Of a stretch of 64,000 nucleotides of DNA, positions 1 to 9,359 are shown piece by piece. Position numbers and translations under genes: made by a program. The stretch lies in NCBI RefSeq assembly GCF_032854445.1, contig NC_088302.1:42508645-42572644 (forward strand). Direction: 5' to 3'. Positions within the stretch are counted from its first letter, which is position 1. Every line of letters starts with the position of its first letter. The stretch is from Liolophura sinensis. Its lineage: Eukaryota; Mollusca; Polyplacophora; Chitonida; Chitonidae. The notes beneath the pieces are model-generated. The model worked only from the letters and a program-made list of their open reading frames with translations. It was not told where the DNA came from and did not search any database.

Positions 1-940
1 TTTATGGAATATTCTGGTAAGACCTACAGTCATGCTCTATTGTTACTCACCTGCATACAATAGTGTGCAGATATCGCTTTAGAACTAAGTCGTGTCCATT
101 GTAAAGGTGAAAAGTCTCCATTTCTGACAAAATTCCGTTTGAGGTACAACATTTCGTGTTCTAAGTCATTATCAGTTAAAGATTCACAAATACAAAACCC
201 GAGTCTATGGTACGTGAAATTTCCATTTCTTTTCCACGAGTCCATTCTCTAAATACACGATCATTCTATGCTTTTTAAATTTTTCTGATCATTAATGGTA
301 TCGAATTAATTGACCTCCAACCTATCAAAAAAAAAAAAGGAGTTTTTGAATGAGACGTCAAATAACAATCAAATAAATCAATCTACTTTATAAAAGCAAG
401 TTGTTAGGGGCGTTGCCACACTGACGTGTAATAGGCGAGCTCTGAATTACCTCCCTTATACATGACAGCGATTACCTCCCTAACGAGAGTTTAGTTTTTG
501 AGGCGTGAAACTACGAGAAGTGGGACCTCGCCTAAAAAAGCATGCAGTATGCAGTTATGTGACGACAGTGACAATTTTTTCTAGGCAACATTATGTACGA
601 AAACCTGATATCAGTCTTTGAGAGATCTTAAATGAAGTTCATGTTTTTCAGCTGATGAGTTCGCCAAAGCTGTGCTGTATTTAATTACAGCCATATGGCC
701 TTTTGAAATTACCTCCAATTGGATTAAAAATAGCGTTTATCCTGGGAATAGGTTTACAAAATTAAACTGTCTTACAGTCAGGTCTTCAACCAGCTGATGC
801 CGTTTTAAGTACAAAACTTGCCAGTAGCCAATTTCTGAAGTCTCACCTGACCACAGCTTATACCTAAAATGTACCTTTGCCGAAATTAAGTATATTCCTG
901 TCAGATCGTATTCGCGTGAAAAACTGTAAGACCTCGTCGT
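1..940. other. Non-coding start of copy 1
   Basis: AT-rich sequence matching 55,911-57,050 with small indels. Short open frames here are not preserved between copies. I see no convincing gene, RNA or promoter. Confidence 0.5.
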
Positions 941-1056
941 GTGCTATAAAGCAACCCCCCAGAAGATGTGTATATACTTACTGATTAATGATTTCCTCTA
1001 CAGTCGATACGCTGGACGGAATCTGGTGCCTAGAAGAAGCCAAGTGACAAGGAGAG

Positions 1057-1155
1057 ATGTCAAAAAATACCTCCATTGTCGGCATGATCTTCGGCTCATG
1101 CGTTGTCGTTGTCGTTCACTACGTTATCGGCAAGGAGTGGACGACTGCACAATGA
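1057..1155 (+). other. Short signal-peptide-like ORF, copy 1
   Basis: The ATG lies in a purine-rich context (GGAGAGATG) and opens 32 codons: a short polar start, a Val-rich hydrophobic core, then Gly-Lys-Glu-Trp and a stop. The same ORF at the same length is present in copies 2 and 3. A good 3' splice site (TTTCCTCTACAG) lies about 55 bases upstream. In copies 2 and 3 a 5' splice site-like CAC/GTAAGC follows the stop, but it is disrupted here. An overlapping Cys/Arg-rich frame is also open across the same exon-like block. It may be an exon relic or chance. Confidence 0.25.
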
Positions 1156-1205
1156 CAATGTCACGTTATGCTCGAACCTGTATGTTGAATACAGCATGTG
1201 CATAT

Positions 1206-1208
1206 ATC

Positions 1209-1278
<70 letters not shown>

Positions 1279-1310
1279 TTTATATATATATATCTATATA
1301 TATATATATC

Positions 1311-1400
<90 letters not shown>
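1206..1400. repeat. (TA)n microsatellite with GA and TC interruptions
   Basis: About 195 bp of TA dinucleotides with a GAGAGA block near 1,229-1,248 and scattered TATC steps. The overlapping Tyr/Ile open frames are repeat artefacts. Confidence 0.95.
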
Positions 1401-1401
<1 letters not shown>

Positions 1402-1403
<2 letters not shown>

Positions 1404-2130
1404 AACTGGACTCGTACCTAACAAAAAACTCCGACAAATCAGATTTTCTGAATTAAGGACTTTTTTATTAATGAGGCATTATTAAAAAAAGCAATAGTCA
1501 TCGGTTTTGACAAAGCAAACAAAATTCACATTTGAATTTTAAGACCATAAAACCGACTTCCAAGACCGATACGATTTCATTTGTATTTCAACTTCTTTCC
1601 TATTATCCACAACAACCAACCACTACTAGAATCAGACGATCGTCTCACTAAAACATTTCATCAAACCAAAATTATAAACGGTAAGAGACGGGCTGCCAAT
1701 CTTAAGAAACTTTTTAGAAAGGCTCGGTTTATTTCCAACTTAATAGAAACCAGTTATACAACTTCTAGGTGTGGAGACCCACGATGCAAATGCTGTGAAA
1801 ATTTAATAACAAACAATAACGATAATATGAACTGTAATTCTCAAAATCTACTCTATGACTTAACCTGCTCTAATTCTAGCAAATTCTTCATAGGCGTTAC
1901 CGGTGAATCATTCATAACACGCTAAGTTTACAGATTTTACACAATGGGCCCAAGTTCCACATAATGCCTTTCTTTAAATTATCAGTGAATAAAGCTCAAA
2001 CCAGAGGAATCAAAGAAGATTACTTTATTCATGAATTTAAATCTGAACTTAACAGAGAAAACATCCGGAGATAAACTCTCCGCATGGATAATCCCATGGG
2101 CAAGTTCGAACTTTATAATATTATATGTAA
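1402..2130 (+). pseudogene. Penelope-like retroelement 3' fragment (GIY-YIG type tail), copy 1
   Basis: An open frame at about 1,581-1,925 reads a basic stretch, then a Cys cluster (CGDPRCKCC), then a segment ending in GVTGESF. In Penelope-like elements a Cys motif of this sort follows the reverse transcriptase and leads into a GIY-YIG endonuclease of the form YxGxTG. Only the linker and the start of the endonuclease are visible, the frame stops at 1,923, and no reverse transcriptase remains. Homologous debris lies at the same place in copies 2 and 3, so the insertion predates the host duplications. The family call rests on motif recognition only. Confidence 0.55.
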
Positions 2131-2604
2131 TTTGTAACTAGGACTGATCACCATGGTTTAATCTAACTGCATGTATACATAGCTGTCGCAAGATATGTTG
2201 TAATAAAAAAGTTCTAAAGAATCGCCATGATACACAGTAAAACTAGTTAGCTAAATCAACAAGTTGAGTTGGTCATGTTTCTTCTACAGTGTATATATAT
2301 AGTGTGTATACATAGATATACATATACATTATAGATTTAGATTTGCAATGTTCACTGTGGCCCAAATAAAACTGTAATAACAAAATAAAGTTCCGAGAAC
2401 TTACTTTCCATTTTGTGATAAAATTGTCTAATGTGGACTTGGAAAGTTTCATATTTATTTCAAGTTCATCTATTGGACAAACGATCTGCTGGCCTATGTT
2501 AGAATGTTCAAGTCGTTGACCAGTGAGGTAACCGCCTCGAATCCAACTTCCGCTTTATCGGTCATTGATTGGGGTTGGGACGTTTGTCAGGTATACTAGA
2601 TTCT

Positions 2605-2815
2605 GCCTGGCTGCCGTCTAATGGTTAGAGGGTCCGCTTTGATACCGGGATATCCGGGATGAAACCCGGCTCGCGCCATACCAAAGACTTTAAAAATAGT
2701 ATTTGTGGCTGCCTTGTTCCATGCTCAGCACTGAGAGATTAGATGTAAAAAATAGGACAGATTGACCCGGTGTCAGTAAAATGTCACTTCCTCACTTAGT
2801 CACAAAGAAAGCAAA
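2605..2815 (+). repeat. tRNA-derived SINE (family A), copy 1
   Basis: The head CCGTCTAATGGTTAGAGGG and the box GGGATGAAACCCGG resemble tRNA A and B boxes. The body reads CCAAAGACTTTAAAAATAG, then GCTCAGCACTGA, then GACCCGGTGTCAGTAAAATG. This layout is typical of molluscan tRNA-derived SINEs. Further copies lie at 43.6, 48.5, 58.7 and 63.8 kb. Confidence 0.65.
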
Positions 2816-3067
2816 ACCAAGAAGACAAATTGTGTTTAGTAAAAATCCTGTTAAAACTGAGCTGGATAAATCACGTATTTACAGGGTTCCTGTAAATTAA
2901 AGTAAAGTAAACGCAAAATAAAAAGAAACATCCTTCAAAGGAAACGAACGCAGCTCGCTTTACAGTAAAAACATCAACGATCAATTTAAAATATAGATTT
3001 CTTCAATTAAACAGTTTAAATCTAATTTATCTTGAACTGGTGGGCTTATACCAAATAGATTCCAAGA

Positions 3068-4400
3068 GTGTACTTGTTTATTGGTTTGTACAACATGTCT
3101 ACCTGATTACATTAGTGTACCTGGTTTACTGGTTTATGTAACATGTCTACCTAATTACAATAGTGTACCTGGTTTACTGGTTTATATAACATGCCTGCCT
3201 GATTCCCCAGTGTACCTGGTTTACTGGTTTATACAACATGCCTACCTGATTACCTGGTTTACTGGTTTATACAACATGTCTACCTGATTCCTCCAGTGTA
3301 TCTGGTTTACTGATTTACAACATGCCTATCTGATTCCCCCAGTGTACCTGGTTTACTGATTTACAACATGCGTACCTGATTCCCCCAGTCTACCTGGTTT
3401 ACTAGTTTATACAACATGTCTACCTGATTACATTAGTGTACCTGGTTTACTGGTTTATGTAACACTCCTGTCTGTTTACCTTTGTGCACTTGGTTTACTG
3501 ATTTACAACATGCGTACCTGATTCCCCCAGTGTACCTGGTTTACTGGTTTATACAACATGCCTGCCCTGATTCTCCCAGCGCACCCTGGTTTATTTATTT
3601 TACAACATGCCTGCCTGGCTCCCCCATTGTACCTGGATTACTGGCTAATACAACCTGCCTACTTGATTGTAAAAGTTGTGCCTGGTTTATTGATTTACAA
3701 CATGCCTACCTGATCCCCCAGTGTACATGGTTGACTGGTTTCTACAAACTGCTTTACCTGATTGTAAAAGTGTGCCTGGTTTACTGATTTACAACATGCT
3801 TGCATGATTCCCCAGTGTACCTGGTTTACTGGTTAATACAACCTGCCTACCTGACTGCCCCAGTGTACCTGGTTTACTGGTTTATACAACATGCCTACCT
3901 GAATCCCCCAGTGTACTTGGTTTACTAGTTTATACAACCTGCCTACTTGATTCCCCAGTGTACCGGGTTTACTGGTTTATATAACATCCCTCCCTGATTG
4001 TAAAAGTGTACCTGATTTGCTGATTTACAACATACCTACTTGATTCCCCCAGTGTACATAGCTGACTGGTTTATTCAACATTCTTACTAATTTTAAAGGT
4101 CTACATGGTTTACTGGTTGACTGGATACCTACCTGATTCCCTTAGTGTACCTGTTTACTGATATACAGCATNNNNNNNNNNNNNNNNNNNNNNNNNNNNN
4201 NNNNNNNNNNNNNNNNNNNNNNNNNNNNNNNNNNNNNNNNNNNNNNNNNNNNNNNNNNNNNNNNNNNNNNNNNNNNNNNNNNNNNNNNNNNNNNNNNNNN
4301 NNNNNNNNNNNNNNNNNNNNNNNNNNNNNNNNNNNNNNNNNNNNNNNNNNNNNNNNNNNNNNNNNNNNNNNATCCACCAACTTCTGATTTACTGGTGTAA
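3068..4400 (+). repeat. 48 bp minisatellite array, copy 1 (contains the assembly gap)
   Basis: Tandem degenerate units of about 48 bp built on TGTACCTGGTTTACTGG, TTTATACAACATGCC and TACCTGATTCCCCCAG. Because 48 is a multiple of three, open frames rich in Tyr, Leu, Pro and Val run across the array. They carry no sign of being genes. The array is interrupted by 200 Ns. Confidence 0.9.
4172..4371. other. Assembly gap (200 N)
   Basis: Exactly 200 Ns inside the 48 bp array, which suggests a placeholder gap of unknown true length where the repeat could not be assembled. Confidence 0.98.
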
Positions 4401-5130
4401 AGGATGACTTACTGATTTGATCATTATGTATGCATGTGTCCTGAGATCATTCAAATTAAGACGACATATTTTAATGCATTCCGTGTATATTTCTGTCTAA
4501 CTTACAGTATACCTGCAAGATCTGAGAAGTGTTATTATCTTCGTCTAATTTCCGTCATACCTAACTGGTCCATCGTGTTCAGAGGACCAGAAATTTATTG
4601 ACAATAACCCTCCCTGATTGAATTACCTAACGGAAACCAGGCTGATCCACACAGCTGTAGACCAGAGCATGCATACTTAATTTACACAGTGTAACGCCTC
4701 TGAGTGAAGTCATAATTATTTGTATGCTGTCTGTGGATATTAGTCCGTAAAAAACAATTAGTACGTGAACCGAAATATGATGTGACTGTCATCACAACTG
4801 TCCCTCATTCCACACATGACGTGAGGTGATGGCAGGCAATACAAAGGATAAGCAAACTTCACACTTAAACTGAATTAGACTACAAACACAATACAGAGTT
4901 AAGGTTTACGTTGGCGGCAGTTCACTTGTCGATTGCAATGCCCGTCCAGATCGTTTCTGGTCAGTACCTACCTTGGGCAAATAGATGGAACCCGAAATAT
5001 GCTCCAGTTGACATTTACCTCGCCATTTCTCCGAAAATCTTTTTGAAGAAAGCGGATGTCTCGGCGAATAAACAATGATGAGGAAGAACCGGAGAGTGAC
5101 GCGATGTGTACATAAGGAATGCAAGCAATT
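4400..5130. other. Upstream region of the copy 1 EF-hand peptide gene
   Basis: Unique-looking DNA conserved with about 49,570-50,250. It ends at the TATA box at 5,137. No coding feature is supported. Conservation between copies is probably due to the shared duplication. Confidence 0.4.
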
Positions 5131-5136
5131 CCAATG

Positions 5137-5215
5137 TATAAATAACGTCCTAAAAAGCCTCTTCTGAATCAGTTGCCCTGGTGGTATCCCTCTACATCCT
5201 AATCCAAACCTCAAG
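5137..5215 (+). promoter_or_regulatory. TATA box and 5' untranslated exon of the copy 1 EF-hand peptide gene
   Basis: TATAAATA at 5,137-5,144 is followed about 30 bases later by a stretch ending in CTCAAG with a good splice donor GTAATG at 5,216. The same layout is kept in copy 2 at 50,255-50,333. The block containing CAGTTGCCCTGGTGG just before the donor is the best-conserved part. The first coding exon starts directly at an acceptor at 6,891, so a non-coding exon upstream is required. The transcription start near 5,168 is inferred. Confidence 0.5.
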
Positions 5216-6003
5216 GTAATGTGTCTTACCTTATTTTTCTTTTACAGACATATATATATTGTTTCCGTGTAGCTTCTAAGATTTGCCTGTAATAGCCTGT
5301 ATCCGTTTTTGTAAATCATTGATCAATCACTACAGTTGGGTTTTGGATAAATCACCGGGTGCCTTGTTGATTGCTTTTATGTTACTTCTTTCATTTGTGT
5401 CTGGGTACCACTTTCACAAGTCATGGTGTCTTTACGACGAGATACAGAAATATTGTAATAATAACAATGAGGTATTTGCATGGAAAAAAGCACGCGAAGC
5501 TCAGAAAAAGGAAACAAAAAAAAACTAAAAAAAAATACAGCCGAGAGAAATACCTGATAGAGGTGACAAGACAGAACCAAGAAAACTAAAGAACATAGCC
5601 CACAGAAAAATGACCAAAGCCCAGAGGAACGGACAAACCCCAGAAAAACGGACAAAGAAGACAGGGCAGGGGCGAGAGAAAGGCCTAGAGAAGTGCTGTC
5701 AAAAGACCAGACATCACATGACAGAGCCCGTGAATACCGGACAGCCTGTAGATCAGGGCCCAAGATGTATAGTTTATCTGTATCAAAGATTCTAACTCAG
5801 GGGTCAAACGGCTAGCCGTCTGTCTGTACAAAACATTACTTCTCTCATTCAGCGATGGCTCTTGATACAAATCCTCAACACTGCATGGTTGTCTCTTGTG
5901 TGCACTAGTGGTGATAATTTAACAATACACGAAAACAGTAGGTTTTTATTTCTCAGTTGCAAATTACTATGTAACGTATTACACAAAGGCACTTGCTGGC
6001 TTC

Positions 6004-6160
6004 CTATCCGGCCGTACGTGGGAAGGTCTGCAGAAACCGTCGGATGGTCGTGGGTTTCCCCGGGGCTCTTCCCGGTTTTCCACCCACCATAATGCTGGCC
6101 GCCGTATTATAAGTGAAATATTCTTGAGTACACTTAAAAACACCAATCAAATAAATAAAC
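6004..6160 (-). repeat. SINE family B in the 5' UTR intron, copy 1 only
   Basis: The reverse strand reads TTGGTGTTTTTAAGTGTACTC, then AGTGAAATATT-type and GGCGGCCAGCATTATGG blocks, then TCCCACGTACGGCC, the same body as the repeats at 7.35, 12.66, 52.37 and 55.19 kb. The corresponding intron of copy 2 (near 51,180) goes straight from AAAGGTATAG to AATATTTCTTCTTGGGGC and has no insertion. Confidence 0.7.
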
Positions 6161-6890
6161 ATTATGTTCTTCTTGGGGCAATACAATTGGCTTTAAACTG
6201 CTGTTCTCCTAAGGCCGGAGCTACATACCCATACTGTCTGTCACCTTTCTTGCTGAAGTGTTAGTTCAAAGCTGCTTCCTTGATTTTCACGTAAACGAGT
6301 GACTCTTTGATTCCTTGCTGTGCAATTTCTACATTATTTAAAATGAAGCTTTAAATGTTTGCCTTTTGTTTTCGTGCTCCTGATAGCCCTTTGTCGTCGC
6401 CCTGTTTCTTTGTTCCGCAATTCCTTTAGATGTTGTACTTCTTTGTTTGTTTTGTTTTTTCTTTTTGTTTCATGTGTAACTAGTCGATACCGATAGCTGA
6501 TGTTCTGTACTTTAAGTCCAACCCATTAGTCAGTGCCCACATTTCGGTTTTACTAGATACCATTGGCCATTAGAATGGTTTCCGCGTTACCGGTTAATTT
6601 TACCCGTGATACCACACCTGATGTCATTTTATACAGCTAGTCGATCTTTTCCGAACGATTTTCGCTCAATGGCTGCTGCCCTGGTTAATTACAATGTTAG
6701 TGGTTAATTATTACTCTAAAGTGAGCCGTCACGATGCCGGCATTTTCCATGTTTGTGGTCATGTCCTATCTTGTTAATTTTGTTGTTATATTCAACTGTT
6801 TGAATGTTTAGGATGAGTCTTCGAGTGATAACTATTCTTCAACTTGTGGGCGTTTTGTTTTTCTCATACTGTTTGTTGATTATATTTCAG

Positions 6891-9188
6891 ATGAAGCTTA
6901 CGCTGATAGCTGTTGCCCTAGTTTCCATGCTACTCGTCCACGAGACAGAATCAGGTTGGATTCGTTTTAGGCGAATCGGAAGAGCCATTGCCCGTGTCTG
7001 GAAACCTGCTTGCTTATTGACATGTCCTAGAATCTGCACGAAAGGATTTTTATGCAAGTTTGGCTGTGGGACTTTGTGTGGCAAGAGGAAGAGGGCGGTA
7101 AGATCCATACTCCTACAACTGTAATAGGAAGGGCAGAATGGAGAGTAAAACTAATGCATCGAGGACAGTGTCATATACTTGGCATAAGAAGACTTAAGCA
7201 GGATTAAATTTTAAAAAGTGCAGTGAGGTAAATCGTAATTTAGTAGTTGTCAGTGATGTAGAATTGCTTAAAATTTCCCGACTATTATTCTCACGACAGA
7301 CACATCCATACATAGCATTAGCATCTCGTTATATAATTTATACATTTAATTATTTGATTGGTGTTTTATGCCGTATTCAAGAATATTTCACTTATACAAT
7401 GGCGTCCAGCATTATGATGAGATCAAACCGCACAGAGCTCGGGGATAACCCACGATCATCGGCTCGTTGCTGAGAGACCGTCCCACGTACGGCCAGACAG
7501 GAAGCCGCCATGAACTAGACTTGAACTCACATGTACATATAGACGTACATGTAGACGGCTGCACTAAAATCTTGTACACATCAAACAACTCTACGTGTTT
7601 ATACCACCCGTGTTGACAGGCTTTCATACAGGGTGTCCACGTCACTCGGCTGCCAAGGAACTTTGACTTTTACGACCTGAGCGATGATGACTTCGTCAGT
7701 CTTCAGGAAATTGCAACCACACTAGGCCACTCCGTGAACGAAGTTGATCTGATCGTCGCCTTCAACGCTACTGATACCAACCGTAAGTATTACAACTGAT
7801 TGCTTGCAATTTAATGGTGTTTTCAAAACTATTTGTGTCATTTTACGAAGGTATTTCCAAATGATTAATAGTGCCGCTTCACTTAAACGCCATACAGAAG
7901 ACACAAGACGAGACACCTTGCCCATGGAGTCAGATTACCTTGACATGGGATCAGTCAGCTCTTGGCATGTCCCTTCCCATTGAGTACCGGTGCTGAAGTA
8001 CCAAATTTGCAGAGTTTAACGTTTTTGTTCTTGCTAGGCAAGGAGGACCCTCTACACTTCGCTGCCTTATAGCCTTGTGTTTAAGAATGTTTTAGAGATT
8101 CAGACTACTGTAGAGTTTTGTCGTCCATCGTTTTATCCTCAGCAATATTGTACCACACACGGGTATGTTTGTATTATGAAACTTTCAGTCTCTACCCTGT
8201 GGCCTTAATCCACTCTCTAGATGAGTTTTGACTGAATAGTAAATGAATTATCCGCAGTAGACCGAGTACTTAACGTTTTATTGTCGCGATAAAACTGAAA
8301 TATTGTTGAAAGCAACGTTAAAACTTTCACTCACTCACTCACTCTCTAGATGAGATTGAACTTTTCTTGACTACGTGTTCATGGGTCATAAAGATAGGTT
8401 AAACACATTACCAAAATTGTATACGAAGAGAGCGTTGGACGTGTCCTTACATTATACATTTCTCATTTTAACACTTGCAGAAGACGGTAAGCTGACTGAA
8501 GTGGAACTGTTTTCATCTAAGGCGTTTGTGTTTGGTGAGTTGGTTATTTGACTATGAGGTTAATATCAAACCCAGTTAATGTCAGCTTTATGTGAATCTT
8601 GCACGGTAAAATAAGTGTTTCGTTTTTGAACACATTTCTGTTACAGTTTAGAAAGATGTTCTGGTGTTTATTCATAAAAGTTGTGTATGGTAGCTGAAGA
8701 GACATGGATATTTCACCAAATATGCCAGATGTTTACATATTTATGTTTGGGACATTTTCAATCAACGCAAAGAGTCCAGTAAGCATGAATGTGTTTGCAT
8801 TATGTGTTAAAAACCGATCAGCCAAACACTTGTACTTAGTGTGTACACTCAGTTTTGGGATCAGTCCCCAAACTGGTGCGGCCAGAAAACACACTGGCTT
8901 TAAAGTTTCAGTGAAAACACATCACTACGCATGCGTATCTGCACATCTGTGTTGTTTTATTTAGCATTTGAGGCTATTTTACTCGTGTTACAGCTGCATC
9001 AGTTTCATGTGTAGCCTGTACGTTGCCCATGAATGCAACAATAAAAATGTTCTGCACGTATATACTTCTACTTTAAATCCATCTTTTGATCTTTTGCAGC
9101 TGACGACCCGGTTGAGCCCAACACCACAATTCCCCCACCGACCACATTTCCCCTACTGACCACCGATGACACTGACCCTGAACACTAA
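6891..9188 (+). CDS. Secreted cationic Cys-rich peptide precursor with EF-hand tail, copy 1
   Basis: Spliced gene with coding exons 6,891-7,097, 7,620-7,782, 8,481-8,534 and 9,100-9,188 (513 bases, 170 residues), all with GT/AG ends. The ATG follows directly on an acceptor (ATATTTCAG). Residues 1-21 are a signal peptide. Residues 22-63 begin GWIRFRRIG and hold six Cys spaced C-x3-C-x3-C-x5-C-x3-C-x3-C, with nine basic and no acidic residues. G64-KRKR is a classic amidation plus processing signal. The rest has two EF-hand loops, DLSDDDFVSLQE and DTNQDGKLTEVE, the second split by an intron, then a Thr/Pro tail. Layout resembles antimicrobial precursors with acidic propeptides. The antimicrobial role is inference; I recognise no named family. 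AATAAA lies at 9,346. Confidence 0.75.
7349..7560 (+). repeat. SINE family B in intron 1 of the coding region, copy 1
   Basis: TTTGATTGGTGTTTTATGCC, then CAAGAATATTTCACTTATAC, then CCCACGTACGGCCAGACAGG and CATGAACTAGACTTGAACTC. The reverse complement of the far end looks tRNA-derived (GTTCAAGTC). It is shared with copy 2 at 52,372, so it predates the duplication. Confidence 0.7.
7870..8060. repeat. Probable interspersed repeat in intron 2
   Basis: The GCTTCACTTAAACGCCATAC, GAAGACACAAGACGAGACACC and ATGGGATCAGTCAGC segments look like the body of a dispersed molluscan repeat. It is shared with copy 2 at about 52,890-53,060. Family not determined. Confidence 0.3.
8280..8346 (+). repeat. CACTCACTCACTC-tailed repeat end
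   Basis: TTGTCGCGATAAAACTGAAA, then ATATTGTTGAAAGCAACG, then TTTCACTCACTCACTCACTC. This resembles the 3' end of a widespread gastropod dispersed repeat. It is present only in copy 1; the matching copy 2 intron lacks it. Confidence 0.45.
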
Positions 9189-9345
9189 ATGACCGGACCT
9201 CGATATGGTCGACCGCTCTATCCGACCCCATGCTGATTTTGTTACTTCTGTTCACATAGCATATATTGTTTTTTCCAATATTTTAAAACTGCTGTAATTT
9301 GACACCATTTTTATTTGGTGTTTCACGGGCAAATTCAAAAAATGG

Positions 9346-9351
9346 AATAAA
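9346..9351 (+). terminator. Polyadenylation signal of the copy 1 EF-hand peptide gene
   Basis: AATAAA lies 158 bases after the stop. In copy 2 the corresponding site reads AATAAG. Further AATAAA signals about 200 bases downstream are shared by both copies. Confidence 0.5.
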
Positions 9352-9359
9352 AATATTTT

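Noticed and set aside
30-245. 71-codon reverse frame at the window start
   Set aside because: Broken by substitutions and stops in the copy at 55,940-56,160; no features.
1103-1456. Tyr/Ile-repeat open frames on both strands
   Set aside because: They are simply translations of the TA microsatellite. The same holds at 45.2-45.4, 58.1-58.3 and 60.4-60.5 kb.
4129-4387. Open frames filled with X
   Set aside because: They span the N gap.
5283-5763. Frames in the 5' UTR intron of the peptide gene, including a hydrophobic one
   Set aside because: Purine-rich low-complexity DNA. Frames are not conserved in copy 2 (50,450-50,800).
6804-6890. Upstream in-frame ATG extension of the copy 1 peptide precursor
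   Set aside because: The stretch just before the signal peptide ends in a polypyrimidine-type acceptor (ATATTTCAG). The downstream ATG gives a standard signal peptide, and the upstream part would add an implausible second hydrophobic segment.
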